64,000 bases of DNA from Acidobacteria bacterium UBA7540 (GTDB lineage: Bacteria; Acidobacteriota; Terriglobia; UBA7540): the NCBI GenBank assembly GCA_002478145.1, contig DLMI01000011.1:72916-136915 (forward strand). Reading direction: 5' to 3'. Below the pieces are notes generated by a model. The model saw only the letters and a list, made by a program, of their open reading frames with translations. It was not told the origin of the DNA and ran no database searches. Below are positions 1-9,916 of the stretch, one piece after another (the first letter of the stretch is position 1; each line of letters opens with the position of its first letter). The position numbers were made by a program, and so were the translations under genes.

Positions 1-15
1 CTGGAGACGGAAGAG

Positions 16-372
<357 letters not shown>

Positions 373-403
373 AATTGACAAGACCGTTGGCAGGCGCGAA
401 GCG

Positions 404-514
404 CTTTGGAGTGCGGCAGCTTGCTGCCGCTTTTGCGGGTCGAGCTTGCTCGGGGTGCTGCCGGAAGCAAGCTTCCGGCGAAGAAAAGCGGCAGCAAGCT
501 GCCGCACTCCAAAG
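404..514. repeat. Long palindromic REP-like (BIME-like) element
   Basis: A 31-base arm at 404-434 is repeated as a perfect reverse complement at 484-514. The 49-base spacer holds a further palindrome (GCCGGAAGCAAGCTTCCGGC, 460-479). The whole can fold into a nested cruciform or RNA hairpin. It lies about 190 bases left of a RAYT-like remnant. REP elements and RAYT transposases are known partners, so the pairing is suggestive. The stretch 515-702 shows nothing I can name. Confidence 0.85.
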
Positions 515-702
515 GCCACCGGAGTGGCCTGGACGGAAGCAAGAAAGAATTCTTCAAAAATGAACGACCGACGCGGGAATGTCTATGAAAACAAAGGACC
601 GCTGTGGAAAACTTGCGGGCGAAGCCGGAATGCCATAGAAAACAAAGATAGTTACGCGCTGGAAGCGGGAATGTCGTTGAAAAGAAAGGAGGTGGGTGGT
701 AG

Positions 703-852
703 GTGGGGAAGAGCACCGGAGATCGCGCCCGCCTCTTCGACTCGGAGCGGTTTAAGCGCGAATTCGCCATCACGCTCGCCGACCTGCGAGGCGAGCTGGG
801 CCTCCGCATCGTCGGATACGTTCTCATCCCGCAGGGCGGCATGCCGGAGCAG
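703..852 (+). pseudogene. Possible remnant of a REP-associated tyrosine transposase (RAYT)
   Basis: A plus-strand reading frame gives about 50 residues containing RARLFDSERFKREF and LRIVGYVLIP. This resembles the segment of IS200/RAYT-type Y1 transposases just before the metal-binding His-x-His. In RAYTs the phrase is usually G-Y-V-L/I-M-P followed by E/N-H-x-H; here it is followed by QGG, so the HUH pair is missing. Nothing after about 850 looks like the rest of the enzyme. A decayed fragment is the best reading. The assignment rests on pattern memory only. Confidence 0.4.
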
Positions 853-928
853 ATCCGGGTGGTGAAGGAACAGTTCGGGGTGAATGAGTTAGTGTTTGTG
901 GGGGCCGAGGCCTGGCCCCTCTCCACTG

Positions 929-2395
929 CTAACGCGACGCCAAATCTCCTCCGGGAGTGGGACCGATGCGCCGCGCGACGCACACAGCCGGGCCGCGGAC
1001 GGGGGCTAACGATAAGCGCGTGGATTGGCGCTTCCTGGCGTCCTGGTAGGCGCGAAGTTGAACGTGGGCAAAGAGGGGGGCCATCGCCATCCAGCCGACC
1101 GAGTAAAAGCTACAGGTAATCTCTGTTATGGAGTATACGGTGAAGAAAGTCATGACGCCCAGGAGTTCGCCTGGCAGTGAACTGGTTTCTCCAGCGGGCT
1201 TGGTGGAGTAGAAACGCAGGATGCCGATCCACACCCAAACGATGGCGATCACAAACGGGATTGCGCCCAGAAAACCGCTCTGGATCAGAGCGTCAAGGAA
1301 GGTGTTCTGCATGTTCTGGCCATTAAGAAAGTAGCGATCTGCCCAAAAACCGAGCCCGACCCACGGCGATTGCTGTAAGGCCTGCCAACCGTTCGCCCAC
1401 GTCGCTGTGCGCCCTGTAAGCGTCGGGTCAAACCCCCTCCCGCGGGTGAGGTAGAGAATAAAGGCGTGACCAAAACCGGTGAGCCACACCAGCGGGAGGG
1501 CGAGGAGCGCGAGCATTATCATCGGAACCCTCCACCGCGTGGGGGCACGCACCAGGAGCACCGCGGCAGCGACAACGACCGATACCCAAGACGTTCGAGC
1601 CTGGGATAGCAGTAAAGCCGCTCCTGCGGCCAGCGTGAGGGGTGTCCAGATGAACACCGTTTTCTTGTCCTTTCGGTCATGCAAGAGTTTCGCCAGGCCT
1701 ACGAGAACAAGGATTCCCGCAAACCTCCCAAACCCCGTGTTCCTCGGTGCTGCCACCCCCATCACATCTTTGACCCTGCCATAGGCCATCACGCCCAAAG
1801 GGCTGCCGACAGTGTGAGTGGTCGTGCCCCCGCCCAACAGGGGAATCCCGGCAAGCAAGCCCAAACAAATCGCCGCGCAGCAACCCCAGTTGACGGAAAT
1901 AAAGCGCGCGAGGTGCGCCTCTGGCTCGGAGCAAGAGGCAACCGCGATCACAACAACGATCACAGAGATGTACTGGATCGCCCAATAAGCGGAGCCGATA
2001 GGCTCGGGAGAAACAAAGATGGAAGAGGCCAACCCGATCCCTGCGTAAAGCAACAGCAGGGTAAGGGGGCTGAACGCCAGCCATTTGGGGAGGGATCGGC
2101 GCTGGGCGAGTTGGCCCACAGCGATCACGCCGGCGAGGATGGGAAAGAAAGCCCGCACGCCGTGGACGAAATTGACAAAGTTCTTCGGGAAGAGCGGGTC
2201 CATGGAGTAGAAAATTGTGCTGTTGTAGCCCGACCAAACCAAGAGGCAGAGCATCGAGGTCAGCATCAGTCCTCGAGCTTCGTGCTTCCGCATGGCAGGC
2301 ATTGCAGTGCGGAGGCGCAGACTCAGAGAGGAGGGGGCGAGCGGTTGGCGAAAGTTTCGCTGTGCTGCGGCGGGGTTTTGAGGCGAATTGCTCAA
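929..2395 (-). CDS. O-antigen ligase / Wzy-like polymerase
   Basis: A 488-residue integral membrane protein with about eleven hydrophobic segments. The Wzy_C/O-antigen-ligase region spans roughly residues 255-380: SQARTSW at 264-270, a GRTATWANGWQALQQSP stretch from 328 leading into WVGLGFW, then NTFLDALIQSGFLG at 364-377. Such proteins polymerise undecaprenyl-linked repeat units or ligate glycan to a carrier at the periplasmic face. Its start overlaps the stop of the upstream GT4 gene by ATGA. It is the last gene of the left locus; with the Wzx protein at 14.2-15.8 kb it would complete a Wzx/Wzy pathway. Polymerase and ligase cannot be told apart from sequence. Confidence 0.85.
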   Translation of the reverse strand: MSNSPQNPAAAQRNFRQPLAPSSLSLRLRTAMPAMRKHEARGLMLTSMLCLLVWSGYNSTIFYSMDPLFPKNFVNFVHGVRAFFPILAGVIAVGQLAQRRSLPKWLAFSPLTLLLLYAGIGLASSIFVSPEPIGSAYWAIQYISVIVVVIAVASCSEPEAHLARFISVNWGCCAAICLGLLAGIPLLGGGTTTHTVGSPLGVMAYGRVKDVMGVAAPRNTGFGRFAGILVLVGLAKLLHDRKDKKTVFIWTPLTLAAGAALLLSQARTSWVSVVVAAAVLLVRAPTRWRVPMIMLALLALPLVWLTGFGHAFILYLTRGRGFDPTLTGRTATWANGWQALQQSPWVGLGFWADRYFLNGQNMQNTFLDALIQSGFLGAIPFVIAIVWVWIGILRFYSTKPAGETSSLPGELLGVMTFFTVYSITEITCSFYSVGWMAMAPLFAHVQLRAYQDARKRQSTRLSLAPVRGPAVCVARRIGPTPGGDLASR

Positions 2396-3654
2396 TCTGA
2401 AGCAGAGACCCCCAGGGCCTGTTCATAGGCCTCGATGATACGCTCGGCGACGCGGTCCCAGTCGTAAACCTGGCGGGCGCGCTCGAGGGCGGCCCGACCC
2501 ATTTGCGCACACAAGTTGCGATCACTGGCGAGTTTTTCGAGCGCAACGGCCATGTCGCGCACGGCCTGGTCGGGATCGCGGGTTGGAACTTTGAATCCGC
2601 ACTCCTCATTGACGTGCAGCCCCGGGCCCCCCAAGTCGAAGCAGACGACGGGTTTGCCAGATGCCATCGCCTCTACCACGACCAAGCCGCCCCCGTCACG
2701 CAGGCTGGCGAAGAGAAAAACGTCACAGGAGCGCATGCTGGCCAGCAGACGTTCGCGCGGCATCCAGCTTTCAATGCGCGCCTGCTTCTCGATACCTAAT
2801 TCGTGGATCAGACTTTCGAGGCGGTTCAGCTCCGGGCCCTCCCCTACGATCGTAAACTCCGCCTCCGGGCGCCTCTCCGCAAAAATCGCGAAGGCGCGCA
2901 AAGCAAGGTCAAATCCCTTGAGCGGAACCAAACGGCCTGCGGACAGGACGGCAAACTTCTCACTTCGCGCCTGCTGCTGCGGGGAAGTAAGTTCACGAGC
3001 TGAAATGCCGTTTACAGAAAGCAGTTGTACTTTATGGCGCCACCGGACCGGCACCCCCTCGACGGCCTCGCGGTTGCAAGCCAGGATCACCCGAGCACGG
3101 TGCTGGCTCAACACAAAAAAAGGATCATGCCGGAAGACCCACTGTCCGAATGAACGCCGGAACTCCACGAGGCGACTCCCCAGGCGAAAACCCTTAAGGA
3201 ACGGTTTGGGAATCCGGTGAGCACCCCCGCCGGGGCCGCGCACGTAGGGGACGGGCAGCAAGGCTCCGATGATGCTGGCCATCCAATCGTTCGTATAGGT
3301 TAGGTGGTGGGCGAGGTCAAACCGGACGTGGCGATGCAATCGGCAGGCTGCAAAATAGGCGCTCCACTGCCAGAGGTAGGCGTAGAGGTGGAGGCCTCCC
3401 GGAGAACGTAGCAAAGGAGTCATCCAGGCGGGGAGCCCTGCAAAGTGGAACTCCACTCCCGGAATTGCTTCCCTCGCAAGGGCCTTTTCGATTGCCTCGC
3501 GGTTCTTCTCGCAGGTAAGCACCCAGAGGTCACAGAACCCAGCCAGCCGCTTGATGAGATTCCAGGCCATGAGGTCCCCACCCCCAGGGAAAGGATGCCC
3601 GGCATTGCCCAAACAGGAGTAGGCGGAGATCAGCACGCGGTGGTGCACTTTCAT
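2392..3654 (-). CDS. GT4 family glycosyltransferase
   Basis: A 420-residue GT-B protein. The N-terminal half carries a glycine-rich acceptor-side loop (FPGGGDLMAWNL, about 22-33). The C-terminal half has the usual GT4 signatures: LSAGRLVPLKGFDLAL, FTIVGEGPEL and a nucleotide-sugar binding GGGLVVVEAMASGKPVV in which the catalytic-type glutamate is kept. It should add one sugar to the lipid-linked repeat unit at the cytoplasmic membrane face; donor and acceptor cannot be told. It is spaced 6 bases after the FkbM gene and ends in a 4-base overlap with the polymerase gene, so the three are probably cotranscribed. Confidence 0.88.
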   Translation of the reverse strand: MKVHHRVLISAYSCLGNAGHPFPGGGDLMAWNLIKRLAGFCDLWVLTCEKNREAIEKALAREAIPGVEFHFAGLPAWMTPLLRSPGGLHLYAYLWQWSAYFAACRLHRHVRFDLAHHLTYTNDWMASIIGALLPVPYVRGPGGGAHRIPKPFLKGFRLGSRLVEFRRSFGQWVFRHDPFFVLSQHRARVILACNREAVEGVPVRWRHKVQLLSVNGISARELTSPQQQARSEKFAVLSAGRLVPLKGFDLALRAFAIFAERRPEAEFTIVGEGPELNRLESLIHELGIEKQARIESWMPRERLLASMRSCDVFLFASLRDGGGLVVVEAMASGKPVVCFDLGGPGLHVNEECGFKVPTRDPDQAVRDMAVALEKLASDRNLCAQMGRAALERARQVYDWDRVAERIIEAYEQALGVSASD

Positions 3655-3660
3655 GTTCGA

Positions 3661-4494
3661 TCACACGGGAGCCGGCCTCCCCTTGTATGCTGCGAGATGA
3701 AAGGTTTCATCCCAGCGGGGGTAGCTGTCAAACCGTACGAAGCCGAGCTGCTTCAGCAATGACGACACTGCGCTCGGTGTTAGGCCGGCAGGAAGGAGAG
3801 AAGGGTGAACCTCACAGCTTACCAGCTCGCAGCCAGGTTGGGAGAGCGTTTCCCGGAGCCCACGGATGACAGCATATTCGTGCCCCTCGACGTCAATCTT
3901 GACCACCCGCGGGCCAGGCAAGTGCTCCGCAGCTACAAGATCGTCCCCGGTGGACACATCAACCATCTCAGCGACGGCGCCCCGAGGTTGTTGCTCTACC
4001 AGGCTGGAGCTCCCGATCACCTCGCTGGCGTAAAGCTTCGCCCTGCCGCCGCGATCGCTGAGAGCTTTGCGATAACTGCGTACGTTCTCGAGGCAATTAA
4101 GCTCCAGGTTCTCCTGCAAGTGAATATAGTTCTGCTCCTGGGGTTCGAAAGCGATGACCAGACCCCGGGCGCCCACCCTCTTCGCCAGCAGGACTGCGTA
4201 AAGTCCTACATTGCTGCCGACGTCGTAGACCACGTCGCCAGGCCTAAGGAACGAAACCAGCAGATCGAGGACGCGCTCTTCCCCTCCGGCGCCCCCCTCA
4301 GACTCGAGCACGCGAAGCTCCTCCGAAGTGTGCACCCGAAATTGCAGCGGGATGCCCGCGATCCGAAGTCTGAGGACCCCATTGCGCGGCCGGGCCCACC
4401 AATAGTAGCCCTTGCGCAGCAGACGCCGCAGGCCCAGCCAGCGGGCAATCTTGATGACCTCAGGGCGGTAGGTCAATCGCTTAAGCGGATTCAT
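3661..4494 (-). CDS. FkbM family methyltransferase (copy 1)
   Basis: I chose the ATG at 4494 (277 aa) over a longer reading frame because the protein then aligns from residue 1 with the two other FkbM proteins here (MNPLKRLTYRPEVIKIAR). SAM-binding motif DVGSN at 91-95, acidic EP at 117-118 and the family KIDVEGHE motif at 199-206 are all present, so it should be active. FkbM enzymes O-methylate sugars or polyketides; here a sugar hydroxyl of the polysaccharide is the likely target. It lies directly downstream of a second FkbM gene, with which it shares its architecture, suggesting tandem duplication. Confidence 0.87.
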   Translation of the reverse strand: MNPLKRLTYRPEVIKIARWLGLRRLLRKGYYWWARPRNGVLRLRIAGIPLQFRVHTSEELRVLESEGGAGGEERVLDLLVSFLRPGDVVYDVGSNVGLYAVLLAKRVGARGLVIAFEPQEQNYIHLQENLELNCLENVRSYRKALSDRGGRAKLYASEVIGSSSLVEQQPRGAVAEMVDVSTGDDLVAAEHLPGPRVVKIDVEGHEYAVIRGLRETLSQPGCELVSCEVHPSLLPAGLTPSAVSSLLKQLGFVRFDSYPRWDETFHLAAYKGRPAPV

Positions 4495-4579
4495 GGAGCT
4501 CGTGTCCCAACACTCGCCCTGCGGCCGGCTGTCGCTCGACGGACTCGCGTCCTCCGCGCAGCGCGCCTGCGGCGAAAGA

Positions 4580-5401
4580 TTACGGCTTTGACGCAAAGGC
4601 CAAAAACTCGCGAATGCCGCTCCAGCGACGGACGTCCATCTTGGTAAAACCACAAGACCTAAGCAATTCAAGTACGTCGCCGGGCTCGGCCCCCGAGGGC
4701 AGAAGTGTGGGATGAACCTCACAGATCACGGCGGTGCATGCCGGGTTGGAAAGCGTGCCTCGCAGGCCACGGATCACGGCGAACTCGCAACCCTCCACGT
4801 CGATCATGACCAAGTTCGGCTGCGCCAAGCTCATCTCTTCGCGAAAACGGTCTCCTTCGACAACCCGCACGGTCTGCGTTCTGGTTTGCCCCTTCCGGGC
4901 TGTAGCAAGACTGGAAAAGAGCAAGTCTTCGCCAGTGAATAGATCAGCGTGGCCACTGAAATCCGCCAGCGCCAGCTCGAAGGCACAGAGGTTCGACAAT
5001 CCGTTTAGCTCTATATTGTGCTGCAAGTCCTCATGCGCTTGCGGCGCCGGTTCAAAGGTAAGCACTTGGCCTCGCACGGAAACCTTCTTGGCGGCAAAAA
5101 CCGAGCAGACACCAATGTTACTTCCGACATCGTAAACGACGTCGCCCGGACGCAGGCGGCGGTCCAGCAACTCGATGACTCCGAGCCTCCAGTGCCCGGC
5201 TTGCCCCTTTCGCAGCATCCGGAGCTGCTCGGGCGTGCGGGCGTAGAAGCGGCAATCAAAGGATCCCAGCCTTACGAGCATGACGCCGTCGCGCGGCCTG
5301 GAAAACCAGAAGTCCAACTTCCGAAGGCTGCGGCGTAGACCTAAGGCCCGGGCGGCCCGAATTACCATCGGGTTGCAGGAAACGCTTTGAACAATGTCCA
5401 A
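4580..5401 (-). CDS. FkbM family methyltransferase (copy 2)
   Basis: A 273-residue protein that aligns without gaps to copy 1 over its first 210 residues: basic N-terminus, DVGSN at 91-95, FEP at 117-119 and MIDVEGCEFAVIRGL from 199. It ends near CEVHPTLLPSG, also found in copy 1 (CEVHPSLLPAG) and copy 3. Predicted role is sugar O-methylation during repeat-unit assembly. It is 85 bases upstream of copy 1 and 18 bases downstream of a GT4 gene. Divergence between the copies points to different target positions rather than a recent duplication. Confidence 0.87.
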   Translation of the reverse strand: MDIVQSVSCNPMVIRAARALGLRRSLRKLDFWFSRPRDGVMLVRLGSFDCRFYARTPEQLRMLRKGQAGHWRLGVIELLDRRLRPGDVVYDVGSNIGVCSVFAAKKVSVRGQVLTFEPAPQAHEDLQHNIELNGLSNLCAFELALADFSGHADLFTGEDLLFSSLATARKGQTRTQTVRVVEGDRFREEMSLAQPNLVMIDVEGCEFAVIRGLRGTLSNPACTAVICEVHPTLLPSGAEPGDVLELLRSCGFTKMDVRRWSGIREFLAFASKP

Positions 5402-5419
5402 TTCTAGACCTTCCAGATC

Positions 5420-6655
5420 TCAATCCTGCGCCACTCGTTCACGCGAAGGACTGTTGGCCATGCGGGCCACGAGACCCTCGAGCTTACCTTCGAGTTTTCC
5501 CACAATACTGCGCCAACTGTACTTCTCTTCCACGAGCTGCCGTGCTGCGGCCGCGAACAACTGTGACAAGCCGGGGTTCCGCAGCAGGCGGACCACCTGG
5601 TCCGCGAACTCCACCTCAGTGTCGGCTATCAGCAGGTGACGGCTGTCAACGACGTCAAGACCGCGGCAACCAACAGACGTCGAGACCACGGGAGTGCCGC
5701 AAGCCATGGCTTCCAGCACCTTCAGCTTGGTGCCCGCGCCAAAACGGTACGGCGCGGCGGCCACACGGACCTTGGCGTGATAGTCCCGCATGTCGGCTAC
5801 GGTTCCAGTGACCTGAATGCCCGGACGCCGCTTGAGAGCCAGTATCTCGGGGGTGGGGCTGGCGCCGACAATCAAGAGCCGGACCCCGGGCAGGGACTCG
5901 CGCACCTTCGGCAAAACCCCGTTGACAAACCAGAGCACCGCATCGATGTTTCGCTTCACGCCCATGTTGCCGGAAAGCAGGATGGTGTTCGCTTGCCTTT
6001 GCGCCATAGGGATGGGATGGTAGTATTCGGTGTCGGCGCCATTCGGCGCCGTCCAGACTGTAACGCCGGGAGGAACCCGACGCCTCATGAGGTCCGCCTC
6101 CATATCTGAAACCGAAACCACCGCTTGCACATGCTTCAACACTCGGTTCTCAAAACGCCGGAGCTTCAACCAATTGAGGTAGGCAAAAACCCGCTTGCCC
6201 GCGCTGCCGTGCTGGGTGAAGTCTCGCCAGACCAGTTCCTGGGACTCGTGCTCTTCGAGCACAACCACAGTGTCCTTCACCGGATCCGTGGCCAGCACGC
6301 CGCCCATAATGGTGAAGTTGACCCAGATCAGGTCAAAGTTTTGGCTATGGACCAAGCCGCTCCACACCTCACCGTACTGCGGCGTGGCGAATTTCGCGAC
6401 CGGGTATGGGGCGAGCGAGAAAACCGACCGGATATAGGCCGAAGGACCCCCAGTTTGCCGCGCCAAATAGAGACGCACTTCCTCGCAAAGCGAACTGACG
6501 GCCGGGTCAACGGAGGCGCCAGGGTCCGGGCTGCCCGCCAGCAACACTATCTCGTGTCCGTGGCCGGCCATCTCTTTCAGCAGGTGGTAGATTCGTATCG
6601 CGCCACCACCCCGCAAGGGCCAGGGAAGATACGGGGAAACCATCAGAATGCGCAT
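5420..6655 (-). CDS. GT4 family glycosyltransferase
   Basis: A 411-residue GT-B enzyme. GGGAIR at 16-21 is the N-terminal acceptor loop, PNGAD at 204-208 opens the C-domain, and GAGTKLKVLEAMACGTPVV at 307-325 is the donor-binding motif. The form LEAMACGTPVVST and the N-terminal MRILMVSPYLPWPLRGGG resemble the WcaI/PEP-CTERM-associated type of GT4 common in exopolysaccharide clusters. Sugar specificity is not predictable. It is the first gene after a 462-base repeat-bearing gap, so the set 6655-929 may form its own transcription unit. Confidence 0.88.
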   Translation of the reverse strand: MRILMVSPYLPWPLRGGGAIRIYHLLKEMAGHGHEIVLLAGSPDPGASVDPAVSSLCEEVRLYLARQTGGPSAYIRSVFSLAPYPVAKFATPQYGEVWSGLVHSQNFDLIWVNFTIMGGVLATDPVKDTVVVLEEHESQELVWRDFTQHGSAGKRVFAYLNWLKLRRFENRVLKHVQAVVSVSDMEADLMRRRVPPGVTVWTAPNGADTEYYHPIPMAQRQANTILLSGNMGVKRNIDAVLWFVNGVLPKVRESLPGVRLLIVGASPTPEILALKRRPGIQVTGTVADMRDYHAKVRVAAAPYRFGAGTKLKVLEAMACGTPVVSTSVGCRGLDVVDSRHLLIADTEVEFADQVVRLLRNPGLSQLFAAAARQLVEEKYSWRSIVGKLEGKLEGLVARMANSPSRERVAQD

Positions 6656-6759
6656 GGTTGTGATCGAAGATTTGGAAGATGTTGCCCCAACGGCGAGGAG
6701 GAGGAATGAGGGTCCGGTGACCCAGAGGGACCTAATAAGAGCTCATCGTCCATGCTTTC

Positions 6760-7041
6760 CTAGTATCCTGAGTCAGAAGTTAGCCAACAAAGTCTTCCCC
6801 TTTCGGGTGGTCGTTCCACAGCCCCGGCAGGGGCGTAAGAGGGTAGCCCTGGGCGCCAGCCCTGGGGGAAGGAGCCCTCACCCCGTCCCGCAGAGCGGGT
6901 CACCCCTCTCCCGGGCGGGCGGGAGAGGGGACGGGGGAGAGGGAGGGTTCTCCTACTCACGGCTGACGCCCTGGGCTACCCTCTTTCGCCCCGACAAGTC
7001 GGGGCTGACTTCATCAACGAACTTCTGACTCAGGACACTAG
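6760..7041. mobile_element. MITE-like foldback element, 282 bp
   Basis: Ends are 22-base inverted repeats with one mismatch: CTAGTATCCTGAGTCAGAAGTT at its left end (6760-6781) and the reverse complement at 7020-7041. Inside, a second inverted pair (GAGGGTAGCCC near 6838, GGGCTACCCTC near 6973) and a GC-rich C/G foldback (6880-6945) continue the symmetry. There is no coding capacity. The remainder of the gap 6656-7117 shows no gene. Confidence 0.75.
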
Positions 7042-7117
7042 AGATTCTTCCGCACTTGCGCTCGAGGAATTCGCGCAAGATTTCAAGGATACCTTTCTGT
7101 CGGCTCCGTCAGAAATC

Positions 7118-8293
7118 TCACGCCTGTACCCCACTGATTGATTCCCTCGCGCCAAGGATCTGATGAGCCACTTGCTTCGCCGTGCTCTGCCACGAGAACG
7201 CTTGGGCCCGCACTAGACCCTTCTTGACCAGCTCCCGACGAGTTGATTCCTGATTCACTTTGCACAGAGCTTCGCTGAGCGACCCGGGCTGTTCCGGATC
7301 GATCAACAAAGTTGCGTCTCCCACCACCTCCGGCAGCGACGTGCGGTTAGAAGAAATGACGGGGGCGCCACAAGCCATGGCCTCGAGAGGTGGCAAGCCA
7401 AACCCTTCGTACCGCGAGGGATAAAGAAGCGCTCGGGCTGCGGCGTACACTAATGGCAGGTCCTCGTCTCGGACGTAACCGGCGAATTGGAACAGGCCCG
7501 ACAGTCCGGTTTGCTCGATGCGCGCCAGCGTATCTTCAAAGAGGGTACGTCTGCGCAGGTCCCATGTGACCACCACCGGCAACCGAAACTCACTCCCCGT
7601 GTTTCCCGAGGCATAGCTTTCGACAATCAAACGCAAATTCTTTTGCCTGCTGGGCTGGCCGAGAAAAAGATAGAAAGCGGCGGGAAGATTGTAGCGGCTT
7701 CGCACCTCTTCAATCCGCGAGCTGTCCCCTGGGGGATGAAAGCGTTCGTGGTCGATGCCGTTAGGGATAACACTAATTCGGGCAGGCCTGACCCCAGCGA
7801 AGCTCACCAGTTCGTTCGCCGTGAACTGTGAGACCGTTATGATGGTATCCGCTGTTCTCAGTGCCTTGCTCATGCCCGCAGAAAAGTACTTCAGGTTGGC
7901 CCACGGCGCGTCGATGGGATATTGGTGGGGAGCAGCGAGATGCCGCAGGATCTGGATGTCATGCACAACCGCCAGCTTCTTTCTTGCCCAAAGAGGGCTT
8001 AGCGGGAACCGCGAGTCCATGGAGAAGAAGATATCTGTTCCCCAAGTGATGAAAGAGGGCCACAACTCCTCCAGCAGAAGCCTGGATATTTTTCTGTTCA
8101 CGGCCTGCGGTGAATGTACGACCGTGGCGAGATTCGAGGGCAACCGAAGATGCGCGTCCCTACAGAGCAGCAAGGTGACCTCACACCCTGCGGCCTTTAA
8201 AATCGGAAGTAGGTGCGGAAGTACTTGCCGTTCATACTGGCCTGCGCCGCCACTGGTCATTCCGATGGCAGCGGCTAAGATGACGACCTTCAC
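7118..8293 (-). CDS. GT4 family glycosyltransferase (mannosyltransferase-like)
   Basis: A 391-residue protein whose N-terminus [20 protein letters not shown] carries the acceptor-site glycines. [11 protein letters not shown] (177-187) and [15 protein letters not shown] (210-224) follow. [19 protein letters not shown] (291-309) is the classic EX7E-type donor motif of mannosyltransferase-like GT4 enzymes. Active-site residues all look intact. It sits after a similar GT4 gene (8433-9587) with which it shares length, N-terminal pattern and motif order, so the two are probably ancient duplicates. Its downstream side is the MITE-bearing gap. Confidence 0.88.
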   Translation of the reverse strand: MKVVILAAAIGMTSGGAGQYERQVLPHLLPILKAAGCEVTLLLCRDAHLRLPSNLATVVHSPQAVNRKISRLLLEELWPSFITWGTDIFFSMDSRFPLSPLWARKKLAVVHDIQILRHLAAPHQYPIDAPWANLKYFSAGMSKALRTADTIITVSQFTANELVSFAGVRPARISVIPNGIDHERFHPPGDSSRIEEVRSRYNLPAAFYLFLGQPSRQKNLRLIVESYASGNTGSEFRLPVVVTWDLRRRTLFEDTLARIEQTGLSGLFQFAGYVRDEDLPLVYAAARALLYPSRYEGFGLPPLEAMACGAPVISSNRTSLPEVVGDATLLIDPEQPGSLSEALCKVNQESTRRELVKKGLVRAQAFSWQSTAKQVAHQILGARESISGVQA

Positions 8294-8432
8294 AGCCTGA
8301 CTCTTTCCAGATGGCCCGTGTCTTTCCCGGGACCATCCTGCTGCTGGAACAAGCGTCCAAACAAAGAGCCGTCACGCATAGCGAGCACGTTGTACGAAAT
8401 TGGGCCGAGTTGGCGCGTATGCTGACGCAACA

Positions 8433-9587
8433 TCACGCCCCAAGCGTGACGATCTCGTTGGCCAGCTCCTCTGCCGTCTGCTCCCACGGGAACTGGCGTG
8501 CGCGGTTGAATCCTTTCTGGATCATTTGTCCCCGAACCGTTGGGTCATTCAACCTTCCAAGCGCCGCCAGAAGGGACTCTGGTGACGTAGGATCGATCAA
8601 GATTCCAGCGTCGGCGATTATCTCGGGCAGCGCTGTCGTGTTTGAAGCTACGACAGGGGTGCCGCAGGCCATGGCCTCCAGTGGCGGCATACCGAAGCCT
8701 TCGTACAGCGATGGATAAAGTAAACCCCTTGCCATGCTGTAGGCCGCGGGAAGGTCGTCGTCCGCTATGTGGCCTACAAATCGAAACAAGTGTCCCATCT
8801 GATTCTCCTCAATCAGTTCAAGCGCCCTGTAGCCGCGCGTACCAGCAGGGCGACCAGAGGTGATAACCACAGGAAGGCACAGACCAGGCTCCCCGCGGGA
8901 GAGGATGTAACTCCTAACAATCAACTCCAGATTCTTCCATCCCCTGGCAAGCCCGCCGACGAAAATATAGAACTGATCGGGCAGGTGGTAACGCCTTCGA
9001 ACCCCCTCCACGAGCTCCGAATTCGTTATGGGGCGAAAACGGGTGCGGTCTACACCTGCGTAGACCCTCGCGATTCTGTCTGAGGACACCTTGCCTGCCG
9101 TGCGCAGCTCCCCGGACACATAATCGGAGTCTGCGACGATACGGTCCGCCATCCTAACGGTTCTGACATGACACGCCCGCCAGTAGCGCTCGCTCGATCC
9201 GGGAACATTCGGTCCCCACTGTCGCAAGAAGGCACGGCCCAACAATTGTCGGAGATCGTGAACTACAGCAAGAGTCCGCCGGGCGGGAAGAGGCACGAGC
9301 GGCAACACATTCTGCAGTGAAACGAACACATCTGCCCCCCAGCTCAAGAACCAACAATAGAAATCGTCAAGCGCCACCCTCGCGACTCTGTTGCCCCTCG
9401 CTGAAGGGAGGTAGACTCCTCGACCTCCGTGCGGCTCACACTTCAGGAGTGAGTCATGAGATAGCAGAACCACCGATCGGCAGCCCTTGGCGCGGAGTCG
9501 CGATAACAGGTGGGGCAGGACGTAGCTGATGTACTGCCCGACGCCGCCAAGCCAAGGCGTGGAAGTGGCAAAGATAACCACTTGCAT
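8433..9587 (-). CDS. GT4 family glycosyltransferase
   Basis: I take the ATG at 9587 (384 aa): AGGAG lies 7 bases upstream, and MQVVIFATSTPWLGGVGQY then matches the start of the neighbouring GT4. Further motifs are FVGGLARGWKNLELIV and [19 protein letters not shown], including both EX7E glutamates. It should transfer a hexose, possibly mannose, to the growing repeat unit. The 330 bases upstream (9588-9916), before the cysteine-rich gene, contain no gene or repeat I can support. Confidence 0.88.
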   Translation of the reverse strand: MQVVIFATSTPWLGGVGQYISYVLPHLLSRLRAKGCRSVVLLSHDSLLKCEPHGGRGVYLPSARGNRVARVALDDFYCWFLSWGADVFVSLQNVLPLVPLPARRTLAVVHDLRQLLGRAFLRQWGPNVPGSSERYWRACHVRTVRMADRIVADSDYVSGELRTAGKVSSDRIARVYAGVDRTRFRPITNSELVEGVRRRYHLPDQFYIFVGGLARGWKNLELIVRSYILSRGEPGLCLPVVITSGRPAGTRGYRALELIEENQMGHLFRFVGHIADDDLPAAYSMARGLLYPSLYEGFGMPPLEAMACGTPVVASNTTALPEIIADAGILIDPTSPESLLAALGRLNDPTVRGQMIQKGFNRARQFPWEQTAEELANEIVTLGA

Positions 9588-9916
9588 TTCCCTCTCCTTC
9601 CCCAGAGTCCTTCCGCCTGTGGCACGCTTATTTCTCATGGCTCTTTCACAAAACTTTTGACAGAACCCTAGCCATGCCCGATGCCATTCTTGTCACCCTT
9701 GAAGGAAACAGCCTGGAAAGGCGTGCGCCCAAAACTGCCGATGGTTCCACGGGCGAGAGGTTCCTACTCCGGTTAAGGTTCCCGCCGTACATGAGAGTGC
9801 GCGCGCAGCGAGATTTCGGTTCGCGCGTCCCCCAACTGCGGCCGAATCATGTGACCCCGCAGCCTATCCGGGTTCTGCTTTCTGCAACCAGGACAAGCCT
9901 CGCCATGCGACGCGGA

